Source of the DNA: Allolobophora icterica
Lineage: Eukaryota > Annelida > Clitellata > Crassiclitellata > Lumbricidae
DNA: 64,000 nt
Direction: 5' to 3'
Assembly: GCA_963556255.1 (NCBI GenBank)
Contig: OY744607.1
Coordinates: 44,303,652-44,367,651 of the forward strand
Each line of letters begins with the position of its first letter. The stretch's first letter is position 1. Under the pieces are notes generated by a model. It did not search any database. It saw only the letters and a program-made list of their open reading frames with translations, and had not been told where the DNA came from. Positions 1 through 11,933 of the stretch are shown piece by piece. The position numbers and the translations under genes are program-made.

Positions 1-469
1 CACCTAATGTCTTATAGCAAGGGCCACCACCGGAGATTCCCTGGTGTATGCATCCCCTGCATGGTGGGGCGATACCCGGGCAGGAGACAGGGAAAGGATC
101 GAGCAGGTACTTTAGAAAAATGCGCCGAACTGGCTTACTTTCCTCTTCCATCCAAAGTGCTTCAGAACTGGCCAGACAGGCTGATGAACGCCTATTCGAA
201 TGCAGCCGTTGCCGACCCTGGCCATGTTCTGCGACTCTATTTCCCTGCTAATCGAAATATCCCCCATAATCTCCGGGTGCGAACTCACAATTTCACATTG
301 TCTGGAAAGAATGATAAAAACTTTATATCCCGCATGCTTTACAGAAACATTTATTAACTCGTCACTGATACCTAACTGAGATCTGATTCGATCGATTACT
401 TTCCATGTTTTTAAGGACTGATGTAATCCTGTTGCGTCTGTGTCAACGGGAATTTCTGCAATAAGCGAA

Positions 470-522
<53 letters not shown>
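1..522 (+). mobile_element. LINE 3' fragment with (TTGA)n tail
   Basis: Translated pieces in two frames match the C-terminus of a non-LTR retrotransposon reverse transcriptase. ELARQADERLFE occurs in one frame, and RVRTHNFTLSGKNDKNFISR then MLYRNIY-stop in another. A frameshift separates them. The 3' end is CGAATATTGATTGATTG and runs into about 50 bp of tetranucleotide repeat (471-522). The same family, better preserved, is at 26360-27124. The copy is cut by the left edge. Confidence 0.75.
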
Positions 523-524
<2 letters not shown>

Positions 525-1007
525 ATTATCATTTTTGTTATTATTTTTACCGCGAGGTATAAATGATTCCTCAGGAATTCTTAAGGGCTCATCGCCCAAT
601 CGCATACCTGTGAGCCAGTTGCCGGTATGGGGGAACAGAGACCGCCTTAAATCGAGCTTGATCGTAGGTATGGGTACACGAGGCGCGAAGAGTGGTTGCA
701 TTCTTCTGTATAAGTGGCCTGTCCTGATGAGATCGTGCATGTGGAAAGTTGCTGTCTGGGTGTAAAATTTCGCCTTCGACATACATTTCTATCCACTCTT
801 TAACGTCATCTTGTGTGACCGCTGCTGTCCACCTTACATTACTGAGAACGATAAACCGTTACACGTGTCCAGCAGCGTGCATAATGTTCTTGTTCTTCTT
901 CTCTCTTCTGTCAAGTGTGTGCTGACGATGAGGTTTTTACAAGATGATTCCATTTATTTCGGTCTCGGACAGTATCCAGGGCCGTTCTCGTGTCCATGTC
1001 TCGTTCT

Positions 1008-1280
1008 TTAAGATCTTTCATTTGTTTTCCATCCATGTCTTTGTCTTCCTAGAATCCGTGTTCTCTCCACATGGCAATGTAATGCCCTTGCTGGAAATCT
1101 CTTATCGTCCATTCTTGTTACATGCCCAAGCCATGTCAGTCTTCTTTTTCTAATCTTGTGTACCAGTGTTTCCCTCTGTCCCAACTCCTTCCGGAATACC
1201 TCATTCCGCATCCTATCTCGTCTGGTCCTCCCCAATATTCTTAGCCAGCTCATTTCCGCCATTACCGTAAACTGTTGCAA
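1008..1280 (-). mobile_element. LINE reverse-transcriptase C-terminal fragment (endonuclease-RT type)
   Basis: The minus-strand frame reads AEMSWLRILGRTRRDRMRNE followed by RKRRLTWLGHVTRMDD and RFPARALHCHV. This is the familiar tail of RTE/R2-like non-LTR polyproteins (AEMR.LRRI...RRDRIRNE...WFGHV.RM). No start or upstream domain is present. Neighbouring 530-1000 has no recognisable coding. Confidence 0.7.
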
Positions 1281-1319
1281 CTGTGGGCTTTACATGTACA
1301 CATAGACAAACTAAATTAT

Positions 1320-1332
1320 ATAGGCCTATCAG

Positions 1333-1408
<76 letters not shown>

Positions 1409-1475
1409 CTAAGCATTTATATAGCGCCCCTACAAGGAAATTATTCAGAGACGCTCACAGCCAACCCATATTATC
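1320..1475 (-). mobile_element. LINE 3'-tail copy (GCGCTATATAAATGC family) with (GATT)n
   Basis: On the plus strand (AATC)n at 1333-1408 is followed by AAGCATTTATATAGCGCCCC and TTATTCAGAGACGCTCACAG. In reverse this is the 3' end of the LINE family whose coding end is seen at 32281-32540. It is a short 5'-truncated copy. Confidence 0.65.
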
Positions 1476-1865
1476 TACGATTCTAAGTCAACAAACGAAT
1501 ATATAATGTATATATGTAATAGATACATTATAATATTATGTAGTTTCGTTTGCTTCTATTTTGCAGAACAAGAGTCAGGATGAGACGCGACCCAACATCG
1601 AAATCGACCAATCAAAAGTCAGTTAAGTCAACCTAAAGACCCCAATAATTTTAGTCGTTGTCCTTCAGTTGTGTAGCGCCGATTTTTTTTAGCCACGCAT
1701 CGGTTGTCAGGCGCAAAGGATTTGTCCCTCTATTCGCTGCCCCCATCAACGTCTGTATACATCGTGCTCTCATGCAAGGACTTAGTCATAATAATATGCC
1801 ACCTATACTCAAAAACCTTTTCGTAGTTGGTTTGTCTCTATTTCTCCCTCTTCCTCTCGTTTTCT

Positions 1866-1875
1866 GTCTGCCCGC

Positions 1876-1925
<50 letters not shown>
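1866..1925. repeat. (TGTC)n microsatellite, imperfect
   Basis: About 60 bp of CTGT/TGTC tetranucleotides produce a spurious Cys/Leu/Val/Ser-rich open frame. The flanking 1480-2300 sequence has no recognised gene. A G/A-rich stretch lies at 2185-2275. Confidence 0.85.
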
Positions 1926-1928
<3 letters not shown>

Positions 1929-2309
1929 CATACAAGCATATCTGTCTCTTTTATCATGTGTCTGCGTTTCTGCTGTTTGTGCTGTTTCGCTGTTTGTCTG
2001 TTGGCTTGTCGCTGTCTCTCCGTCTAGCTGTCTGTCTTATCTTACTATGTTTGTCAGCCCTTGTGTTGTTAAGAACTCGTTCTATTCACGTGTTGTTGAT
2101 TGCATATGCGTAGGATTCATCGTTATCATCATACACCGTCAACGACAAAAGTCACATCATCCGTAAAGGCGACACTTCATCATCACTGAAGAGTGGAAGA
2201 GAGGAGATTGGAGCGAAAGTAGAAGAAGAAGGAGACGATGGAAGGAAGGAAAAAGAAGGGAAAGAAAGGCTAAGAACCGTTTCGGATACTTCTGTAGAAC
2301 TCCAATGGT

Positions 2310-2989
2310 CACTGGCGTAAACTTGTCCAAAATATTGGGGGGATTGGGAAAAAAATTTCGAGATGAAAAGTTGTTTTTTTGTTGTTTTTCGTGTTTTTGT
2401 GTTTTTATGGTTTTTGTTATTTTGGTAGTTTTTAAGATTTTCAGATTTCGGATCATAAAAATCATGAAATATGGCACGAACAAGAGCTCCAACAAAATTT
2501 AATTCAGTTGCGATTTCCGAAAATTAAGAATCAATGTTATTAAAATAACTTCTACAAAAATAAGAAATTTATTTCAATCAAAAAACGAAAAAAATTGTGG
2601 TGTTTTGTTTTGAACCAAAATCCGCAAAAAACTTTTTTACCTATGGTCTGGACAGTCAGCAGAGGCTTCCGGTGTTACCGCTCTTCTATTACCTCGTTGT
2701 GTATTACGTTAATGCGTATGAAATGGGGCGTTTTGTTTACATATAAATTTGTTTCATATTGAAGATACTGAAGATAAAAATAAATCTTTGTTTTCATTAT
2801 GAATTTCTGATAGTATTTCAGTTCTGTGTCTCTGTTTACTGTTTCTGAAGAAATTTGTCTATATTGAAACATAATATTTTAATATTTGAAGAAATTCTCC
2901 TCTGAATGTTGGGGGGCATTGCCCCGGCACCTCAATTATTGGGGGCACGTGCCCCGGCTGCAACCCCCCCCCCAGAGTCTACGCCTATG
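2310..2989. mobile_element. hAT-type non-autonomous element, 680 bp
   Basis: It is flanked by the perfect 8-bp duplication CCAATGGT (2302-2309 and 2990-2997). Its ends CACTGGCGTAAACTTG and CAGAGTCTACGCCTATG are imperfect inverted repeats resembling the CATAGGCGTAACTT ends of the 31654 and 45657 elements. The right end is G/C-rich with GGGGGCACGTGCCCCGG. No transposase is visible. Confidence 0.8.
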
Positions 2990-2997
2990 CCAATGGT

Positions 2998-4740
2998 ACA
3001 GCAACGAAACGTTATCGACTCTCTGAAAAAGATTACTTCATAGCTTTAGGCCTATAAATTCTAATCCTTTATATATTCGTGAAACTGCAGAGATGACTGA
3101 TTCATAATCAAATCCTAATTGTGATTCTTTATTAGTCTTTATAATTATATCAAAGCAGTTTTAATGGGGCTGTGTGTTTTTCTTCAATGCGATTTCATTT
3201 GACTTTTTTGTTTACTCCTTGATGCAGTGTGATTCTCGTTAACGATAACGGTAGCGAAAATGTTCGTTAAAGAAATGAAAATGATTTCGTTAACGATAAC
3301 TATAACTGTAACTAAAAAATCATTAACTTTAGCCTAACTATAACGAAAATAGCACTAACGAAAATTCATCGTTATTTTTGTTAAAAATTTTTTTTAAAGT
3401 GCAATATCGACAAACAGGAGAACGTGAAAATGTGCTACAAAGTGTTCAGTGTATGTGGGGGCTATGTAGTGGAAAAAGAAATCGGATATCGGTGAATTTG
3501 GAGCGTCGGTATTCATCTGAATGCACCCATTCTTCAGAGAATTCCGAAGGTCTAAGCAAATTGTGTAACGTTGCTTAAAATGCACGGCTGCTGCGTCTGT
3601 AGGTCTACTAATACAGACTGCCCAGTCTAAGCTTCATGGACACTGGTTAGGTCTACACAGGGGCATCTACACCATAGAAACTTTGGAGAAAATGCTCCAT
3701 CCTAGAAATGGGGGGAGATCTGTCAGTGTGTGTGCCATCATTAGCGGGGAGGAAGGGGAAGGGGTAGAGGAGTGGAGGGAGGGAAGTTTCTCCAATGACT
3801 TGGGGGTAGACTCCCCTGGATCTACATACGCCTAGAAAGATACACTACCCCCGAGATTAAAACCTATTGAAACTGAATATTGCAGAAAAGTATTAGCCCT
3901 GCATAAAAGGCATTTCTAAAGTCGACCCTGATGCACGTTTGTGCACTAGGATCCTTGTGGCGGAATGCGCAGCTTCAAAGTATAAATAAAACCTTGTACA
4001 GAGTGTGACAGAGAAACAGATTTGAATTCTTTTCCACCCAAAACTTTTGGATCTGTTTTTCCATCGAAAGATTCTCATCTCTTCTCTCACCGAAAGGATT
4101 TCGAGCTCCTTTTCCACCGGACAGTTTTTGATCTATTTCCATCGAGAATATTTCGATCTCCTATCTCATCTGCAAAACATGACATGAGATTTAACGGTCG
4201 TCGATGACTCAGTTTAGCCTATTGCTTGCATCATCCGAAACCAGGACATCAAATGGTATACCGTGGAACTTCCTGCTGCTGCTGCTGCGGCCAGATTAGC
4301 TGATGTAACGGCAGCTGGACCAGTATGGGCTTCATAATTACCTGGTGCAACGACTATTCCGTAATAGGGCCTACATCATAAACATTGTGAGTTACTATAC
4401 AAGTACACAACTATTTACAATAGTGGCTAATTATAATGCAGATGAGCCAAAGAACAGTCTTTGTGTTCTTCTATTTTGGCATCTCTTTTAAAGCAGACAC
4501 CGCAGGACGAACGTCGTCGAGAGGCGTCTCATGATGTTCATTAACATTAAGCTGCTCAAGCTTAATGCTGACTAATTGGCAGTTTTTAAGGTGAGGATAT
4601 GACGTCATGTTAAAAAGTCCGCTAGGGGGCGTAAACCATGAAAGAAAAATTGGCAGAACTAACATATCATTAATTCAAACATCATTTGCAAAATTCTAAC
4701 CAAAAGTTGTTTTCCCTTTCTTTTTGTGACATAAGCCGAC
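2998..4740. other. No gene recognised; TAACG-rich and low-complexity sequence
   Basis: The interval 3225-3385 holds repeated CGTTAACGATAAC/ACTATAACGAAAAT motifs, probably a decayed element. The interval 3640-3840 is purine-rich with ends (CAGGGGCATCTACACC, GATCTACATACGCCTAG) that hint at another MITE, but I find no target duplication. At 4020-4170 a short degenerate repeat occurs (GGATTTCGAGCTCCTTTTCC-like). I see no exon here. Confidence 0.5.
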
Positions 4741-4741
4741 G

Positions 4742-4982
4742 GCCTATAAGATCGATAAAATTCTCACAGATTCAAATTTATTCGTAACATCCAATAAATT
4801 CTCGCATATTATAATCAAGTACATCGACATGATCTCTCATTGCCAATACACAAATCAACTGACAAGATGGATTTTGGAGTTCCCAGCTGAAATGGATGTG
4901 GGCAAGGATGGAGCTCCACCTCTCTCAAGATCGATTAAGAAGTCACAGCATGCTTAATCGATCTTGCACACTTCGTACATCA

Positions 4983-5066
<84 letters not shown>

Positions 5067-6440
5067 AACAATACACGACACTACTCAAAAGATAAAGATC
5101 TCACAGATTCTACGCATCTGCGTCGATAGACTTCGTCTACCAGTTTAAGTATCCACATAATTTTGTAGATGAAGTTCTTACCAATTGAAGTTCTTAGGAA
5201 TCTAGACAATCTCACGTTACCAAGAAACGAATATACCCATAAGATCGATAAATCCTCACAGAGTCTGAGATTCATATACATCTACTCCCTTCCTCTCTCT
5301 ACCAGAATAAAAATCTACTCATAACATCGAATAACTTCTTGAATGTGACAATCAAGTACAACGACAAGATCTCTCATTGAATATACACGAACCAACTGAT
5401 AAGATGGATTTTCGAGTCACCAGCGGAAATGGATATTTGCGAAGATGGAGCTCCACCTTTCTCAAGATCGATTAAGTAATCACAGCTTCCTTAATCCATC
5501 TTGCACGTTTCGTATATCCTCTCTCTCTTTCTGACAATACACGACACTACTTAAAATATATAGATCGTCCTAGGAATCTAACTCCACACTTCGTCTAAGA
5601 CTCTAAGTAATAAGCATCCATTTAAATTTGTAGATGAAGTTCTTACACATTGAAATTCTTGCGCATCTAAAAAATCTCACGTAACCAAGGAGCGAGTATA
5701 CCCATAAGATCGATCAAATTTTCACAGATTCATGTACATCTACTCTCTTCCTCCCTTTACCAATACAGAACCTACTCATAACATCGAATAAATTCTCGCA
5801 TATTACTATCAAGTACATCGACATGATCTCACATTGCCAATACACAAATCAACTGATAAGGTGGATTCTGGAGTCGCCAGCTGAAATGGATATTTGCGAG
5901 GATGTGGCTCCACCTTTCTCAAGACCGATTGAGCAATCACAGCTGCTTACTGGATCTTGCACATCTCGTATATCGACATCCTCTCTCTCATTCGAACAAT
6001 ACACGACATTACTCACTGTATAAAGATCTCACAGATTCTAGGTATTTGCCTCGACACACTTCATCTACCAGTTTAAGTATCCACTGAAATTTGTAGATGA
6101 AGCTCTTACACGTTGAAGTTCTTACGCATCTAGACAATCTCACGTTACCAAGAAACGAATATAGGCCTACCCATAAGATGGGTAAATTCTCTCAAATTCA
6201 TATACAAATCAAACATCTACTCCCTTCCTCTACATATCGATACAGAAATCAACTATAACATCGAATAAATTCTCGCTTGTTACAATCAAGTAGCCTACAT
6301 CGACATGATCTCTCATTGTCAATACACTATTCAACTCATAATTAATTGATGGATTTTGGAGTCACCAGCTGAAATGGTTGGGTGACACAGGGCGGGGATT
6401 GGCTCCGTTTTCTCAAAATCGATTAAGCTATGGGGGCCGT
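4742..6440. repeat. Tandem array, about 470-490 bp unit, roughly 3.5 copies
   Basis: The landmark ATAAGATCGATAAA-TTCTCACAGATTC recurs at about 4745, 5236, 5702 and 6172. Each time it is followed by CATCGAATAAATTCTCGC, AATCAAGTACATCGACATGATC and GGAGTCACCAGCTGAAATGGAT-like blocks in the same order. Copies differ by substitutions and small indels. It codes for nothing recognisable and looks like a local satellite. Confidence 0.85.
4988..5062. repeat. (CT)n microsatellite inside one unit of the tandem array
   Basis: About 75 bp of CT dinucleotide sit where the other units have only a short CCTCTCTCTC run (about 5518 and 5980). The dinucleotide has expanded in one unit only. Confidence 0.9.
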
Positions 6441-7690
6441 AGAGTAGGGCTGTACAGCCTGTACCGAACATTCACTTCGTAATCGCTTCGGTGCCGAATA
6501 GTGGGCTAAATACCAGCCGCGTTAAGATGACCGAGTGCATGATGGTCACTGCAGCGCTGACTGATAGGCTAGATGCGTCGTATGACCCGCATCCGACGCA
6601 GCTGCTCGAAGTAGGACCTGCAACGGCAGTTCACGTGATCCGCCATCGTCCGTCCAAAAGCATACCCAGACAACGAGATGACGATTTCAATCAGGGGATT
6701 GGAACTTTATCGTGGGCCCACTTTCGTCAATGTTTGACAGCGCCTGCCATTGCGTGTGCCCAGCCAAATAAACTGTTTTTGACGAATTAAGCCGCAGCCG
6801 ATTAGACGACATCTATTTCTGTGCTTCTGCCAGAATGCCGTTTGTAGAAAATTAGCGTGCAAGTGCCACAGATGAGTGGTAAGTGGAACACGGTTGTACG
6901 TCATCGGCACAATGTTGAAACCGCGCTCCCAGAGAAATAACGAGTTGTGTCAAGTCGGCCGTATAGATTCTTTACCTTCCATTTTCACCCACTTTCAGTC
7001 AGCAACTGTTGCAGAGGTTTGCAAACTCATCTTTTCCTATTAACAGCTCTTGAATTAAACTTATGGCATGCAGATAAAAAGGGCTAATAATTGCTTAACT
7101 AAACAAGGTTTCCAGTTTCCGACTCAGCCACCCATCTTACCATTGCATGGCACATTGAAAAATAAACGAATTACCAACCTGTACTTTTGTATGGACATTT
7201 CAAGCGAATTGAAGCTAGGCTGAGTGAAATGACTCCTCTTCCACTTGCAAAGTCTTGCATATCATATAAACTTAATCAAACCTTCACGTATATTTTGCAT
7301 CCCTTTAATGAGCGGCGCTCAGAGATTCTCACAACATAATAACACAAACGTATTGCAGTATGCTCATGTGTACGTCATTGATTCCAGCATCCCAAACTAC
7401 TACTCCGGCACCCGTCCAATGAACTTATTGACGCTGCAGATGGACCAATTGATTAGACAGATTAAAGTATAATTTATGCTGCAGCTTATAAAACACTCCG
7501 TGAAGTAGAGATTGAAGAAGAAACTTTGGCAGCAACGACAGGTCGCGCAGCTCCTATTGCAGGCCCAGTTTCTGAACCAAATTTACAAACCGTGCTTTTT
7601 CACGGGTTACAGCTAGTTAGCCTATAATGGCGCCGTTTATGCGCCATGCATATTATAATGATGGCGACGACGACGACGATGATGATGACG
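6440..7690. other. No gene recognised
   Basis: Frames of 60-99 codons occur (for example 6491-6790) but show no domain, codon-like pattern or splice-supported neighbour. No repeat family seen elsewhere in the window is evident. Confidence 0.4.
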
Positions 7691-7692
7691 AT

Positions 7693-7753
<61 letters not shown>

Positions 7754-7892
7754 GTAGTAGTAATAATAATAATGAAAATGATCACCTTGTCACCTTGTGC
7801 TGTCAACTCCTGGAGCTCTAGCGATCGTCATGATAAACATTCTCCATTGCTTCCTATTCGAAGTCCTATTCGAAGTCAGGAATGATAATGAT

Positions 7893-7984
<92 letters not shown>

Positions 7985-8147
7985 GTCCAGCGCTTCAACG
8001 CAGCCGCCTTCCGCAACACTTTTGCACTTCCGGGTCACGATGAAGATGGTCACTCCAGAGATTAATTTTCACACACTTAGTATCTGACTCCTGAGGGATT
8101 ATATGTACCTCGGGGAAAAAATAAAAAATAAATAAAAATAAAAATAA

Positions 8148-8212
<65 letters not shown>
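7693..8212. repeat. Cluster of three (AAT)n microsatellites
   Basis: AAT trinucleotides fill 7693-7773, 7895-7983 and 8147-8210, separated by about 120-160 bp of unique sequence. They create poly-Asn, poly-Ile and poly-Leu open frames that are not genes. Confidence 0.95.
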
Positions 8213-8214
<2 letters not shown>

Positions 8215-8219
8215 TAATA

Positions 8220-8676
8220 ACAATGAAGATGACGATAAAGATGGAAATCATCACGATGATGATGCTAGTTAATTGCCTTGAGTCTTAATCATGGGCGTTC
8301 ACAGGAATGTTTGTAGGGAGGAGCACGGAGCCAACAGGTCCCCGTATGCTGACGAGCGCGTTATTCGTTGACCCGGCTGGCTCGATATGGAAACACAGAG
8401 CCCCGATGTACTCTGGGGTGGAACCGACCGTCGACGCTCTGCAGAGGGAGAGGAGGTATGCAGTGTGTGTTTACCTCGGATAGGGCGTTCATACAGGACA
8501 AGCCCCGCTAGCGGCTGCATCAGCCGTCAACACACGGCAGCATGAGCGCTGACACAGCTGGTGACCAGCAACAAAGAAACTAAAGAAAAGTCTCATTGCG
8601 CTTATAATGCATGAATACATCGACCAACTCTAGCGCAGTCGCAAGATCAAGCTCGAGCTATAAATAAATAACTAAA
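8220..8676. other. No gene recognised
   Basis: Apart from a GC-richer patch (8290-8530) giving a 73-codon minus frame with no recognisable domain, nothing is supported here. The patch could be an antisense retroelement relic. Confidence 0.35.
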
Positions 8677-9330
8677 CAACACTTCATCAAATTTGGTGTA
8701 CTTGGAGTTGATCAGATTAATATTCTACAACTATGTGAATTTATGTATAAATATACACACAACTCATTACCTAGTATCTTTAAGGGTTATTTCAACTTAT
8801 CTTCCGACACTCATGGATATCCTACCAGACAAAGTGAATTCTACCGAGAGGTCTCTGCTCGCACCAATACCAGGAAATTTGCCATAAGAGGCTCTGGTCT
8901 ATCGGCCTGGAACAATATTCCCTCAGAGATTCGACACTTGACGAATCTGTCTTTGAGAAAACTTTGAAAGCACATATACTGAATACTTAGTTAAATAGGC
9001 TATGTGATGCTGCCCGAGTTACTGTCTTGTCAATTTTAGTTAAGCTTGCATCTAGTTAAGGTTATTTTGGATTTCACCAGCTCTGCATGTCTTTTTTTCT
9101 CTACAGTGAAAAGAGGCTATAATATAACGTTTATATTATAAGAAAGCCATTTCGCTATTTGTTACTAATTCATTTATGTTACATGGGTAATCCTACTTAG
9201 TGGGCATATAGCCCTTTTGGGTTACCATTTGTCGCCAAAACTTCCATGCCTTTTTTGTACACTGATTTTTGTTGTTTTTTTGGTTACAATAAAATTCTCG
9301 CTTGATTCTTGATTGATAAATCCCCTTGGT
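8677..9330 (+). mobile_element. CR1-like LINE reverse-transcriptase C-terminus and 3'UTR
   Basis: The frame reads ILQLCEFMYKYTHNSLPSIF, then GYPTRQSEFYREVSARTNTR and GSGLSAWNNIPSEIR. This is the conserved end of CR1/L2-type reverse transcriptases (R.....GP..WN.LP..I). It is followed by an AT-rich 3' end with CAATAAAATTCTCGCTTGATTC. The copy is 5'-truncated with a late frame break. Confidence 0.8.
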
Positions 9331-9767
9331 TGATAGATCGAGCTATATTGCCAGCACAATATTCTTGGTAATCTAATTCTGAAAGCGGTGAAAAAAGGCG
9401 TCTGCTTGAGTCAGTGGCTCCAAACCCAATCTCCTCGGGGCGTAAGCGCAAGCTAGAAAAGCGGAAGGCGGTATTAGCGGAATTGAGTCTTCTGTACTGC
9501 CAGAGGCGCTATTCACAGGAACCGAATGCCTATAGCAACGCCCCAACGCTTGTCATGTAGAAGAAAGTAGGCATCCTAAAGGACTATCGTGTTACAGTCC
9601 CATACGGCAACACTATGAGGCGGATGCACTATAGCCTTCATGGATGTGATGACGCCAGCTATGGCGGAGGTACTAGCAAGCGCGCTACGACAACCGGGTG
9701 GAATCAAGTTCACAAAGTTTCTGACCAGAGAGTTTGAGAATCCGGAACCATCCTATTTACTAGTGAA
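9331..9767. other. No gene recognised
   Basis: This is mixed-composition unique sequence. No exon, RNA gene or known repeat could be supported. Confidence 0.35.
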
Positions 9768-9775
9768 CTAGTACC

Positions 9776-10659
9776 CAGACTTGTTGTCCTCGAGACCAAG
9801 GTCTTGGTCTTGGTCTCGAGTGCACTCGAGTTCGTTTTTAAAGTCTTGGTCTTGGTCTAGAGGTTCAAAGTCTTGGTCTTGGTCTTGAGGTTCAAAATCT
9901 TGGTCTTGGTTTTGGTTTTGAGGTTCAAAGTCTTTCTTGGTCTCACAAGACCAAGACCAAGACCGGCTGTCAATATGAACAGTCATTTAACAAAACTCAA
10001 GAATTTAAAAATTTATCAAGCCTGTTTGCATCATAGCCTACGACAAATACCTACGGACGGATACAAGTCTTGTTGGTCAGGAAAATCCATCGGCAGCCCA
10101 ATTAAGTTATGCTGCGTCTGGAAGCCCTGCCGAAACTTTTTCTTAAGCCGACGGTCTGATAAACCATGGGAGGATTTCAAAAAGGCTCACGATTTGTACA
10201 TTTACAGCCATTGCTTGAAAGCTACTCTGTGTGCCAGCGACTTCAGCACCTGTAGAACGTATTTTTTTCACATGGCGGAATTTTTATGAGGGCCCACAAC
10301 TTCCACAAGGCACGGTTTGGTCAGAAAATTCTGAGTGAATTGGTTTTTATAAAATACAAAAGGCATTTGGAAACATTTTGCATGAAGGACTTTTGTAAAT
10401 ACGAATTCGGAATTCTCTGCAATCTGCATTTAAAGTTAATTTCCCTGAATAAATTAAAGACTCGCGTTTTCATTAAAATAGCGAAAAGTACGACGTGACA
10501 AGTTTTTTTGTAAGGAAAAGGAGTCTTTGGCTGAATGTGATTTTTGGGTCTTGGTCTCGGTCTTGGTCTTGAGTTTCAAAGTCTTGGTCTTGGTCTCGAG
10601 GTTCAAAGTCTTGGTCTTGGTCTTGGTCTTAAGGTTTAAGGGTCTTGACAACAAGACTG
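9776..10659. mobile_element. hAT-type element, 884 bp, with CTTGGT-repeat arms
   Basis: A perfect 8-bp duplication CTAGTACC flanks it (9768-9775 and 10660-10667). Its ends CAGACTTGTTGTCCTCG and CTTGACAACAAGACTG are inverted repeats. Both subterminal regions consist of repeated GGTCTTGGTCTCGAGGTTCAAA motifs (shorter blocks vary), at 9795-9960 and 10545-10650. The middle (9975-10500) has an unremarkable 138-codon frame with no recognised transposase. Confidence 0.85.
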
Positions 10660-10959
10660 CTAGTACCCAACACTGAAAGTTTTGCATAGTTCACGAGTGT
10701 AGACTGATGGTTGACAGTGAGAGGGCGATTCGACGCTTATAATAAAGCTCGCTCACAGCCTCACCCCCATGTCAATACCAATAGGCCTATGTAAACACCC
10801 CGCTGTTGACATCGATTCTGCACGTCACGTAGGCCTATATACACAAAGAAATCACGATCCCTCGATCCCTATCGTTCGTTGTCTAGCATGTCTGCAGTCT
10901 GTGCACAGTGCAATTAGTAAATCTACTTGTCTGCTTGCAAGCCGGCCCTCATGAATGCA

Positions 10960-11016
10960 TCAGTCAGTCAGTCAGTCAAAGTCAGTCAGTCGGTCGGTCG
11001 GTCGGTCGGTCAGTCG
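10960..11016. repeat. (CAGT/CGGT)n microsatellite
   Basis: CAGT units change to CGGT units within the tract. It ends exactly at the 8-bp duplication of the 11024 element, so that element inserted at the edge of the repeat. Confidence 0.85.
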
Positions 11017-11023
11017 GTATGCA

Positions 11024-11306
11024 CATGGGCGGCGATCCCGGGGGGTCGAGGGGGACAAGACCCCCCCCCCACCTTTTTACTTGTGGGGGACACGTCATAC
11101 ATCGGACCCCCCAAATTTTGAGGAAACACCAAAAAAAGGTCATAAAATTTTTTCGCGCGTCAGCGCGAACAAATTTTTTACCTCTTTTTTCACAAGATCA
11201 GTTCAATTTTGTTACCTCTTATTTCACAAGACCAGTTCAAAACTCTTTTTCACCAGATCAGTTCCAAAATGTCCCCCCCACCTGTCAAACAAGATCGCCG
11301 CCACTG
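11024..11306. mobile_element. hAT-type MITE, 283 bp (ACAAGATCAGTTC family)
   Basis: Ends are CATGGGCGGCGATC and GATCGCCGCCACTG. The flanks GGTATGCA (11016-11023) and AGTATGCA (11307-11314) match at 7 of 8. Its internal CACAAGATCAGTTC repeats also occur in the relic at 46193-46466, and its 5' part recurs reversed near 23870-24006. Confidence 0.85.
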
Positions 11307-11514
11307 AGTATGCAGTCTTTTTCGGTCAATTTTTGTGTGCGTCTCTATGCAGAGATATAGGCATAAGTCCATTTTGTCTCTAGTGCACATCAGAATTCAA
11401 ATCTATATTTACATGAATAGGTCGTTTTCAACCAATTGACCAAACAGGAACAAGAGATGATTGAATTGTTGATATGCACAGAAGTTCTTGGTAAATTTTG
11501 GCTGTAATTAGGCC

Positions 11515-11925
11515 TAGTGTGGAAATTGTAGAAGACTGGGGGGGTTGAACATTTTATCCATATTTTGCAAACTGATGTCAACGAAATTTGAAAGCAGCTG
11601 ATTTCAATGCTAGCAGTTTTGCAAGTCAGACTCGAATCAAAATCACTTCCTCTGTTGAGAAAGTTCAAAAATGCAGACATGATACACCATGCAAATTTTC
11701 TTTCTTTGTCAGACTCGTATTCAAATGAGGCTAAATCCAACTAGCACAACTGAGGGGGTTGGAAACGACCCCATGGGGTGTGCAATGAAGACTTGACTGT
11801 GAGGTCCTAGGAAAGACTGGGGGTTGAACTCCCAAAGACCCCATGGGGTGTGCAATGAAGACTTGACTGTGAGGTCCTAGGAAAGACTGGGGGTTGAACT
11901 CCCAACCCCGACAATTCCCACCCTG
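11515..11925. mobile_element. hAT-type MITE, 411 bp, plus orientation
   Basis: Ends are TAGTGTGGAAATTGT (first base mutated from C) and ACAATTCCCACCCTG, flanked by the perfect duplication ATTAGGCC (11507-11514 and 11926-11933). An internal segment of about 67 bp (CCCCATGGGGTGTGCAATGA onward) is tandemly doubled at 11770-11905. It is the same family as 12563-12912. Confidence 0.87.
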
Positions 11926-11933
11926 ATTAGGCC

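Noticed and set aside
1658..2113. 151-codon plus-strand frame rich in Cys, Leu, Val and Ser
   Set aside because: It is produced by the (TGTC)n tract and T-rich flanks. No domain or conserved block is visible.
3648..3832. Possible MITE with CAGGGGCATCTACACC and GATCTACATACGCCTAG ends
   Set aside because: End pairing is weak and no 8-bp duplication could be found.
6491..6790. 99-codon plus-strand frame
   Set aside because: No recognisable domain, no splice partners, and unremarkable composition.
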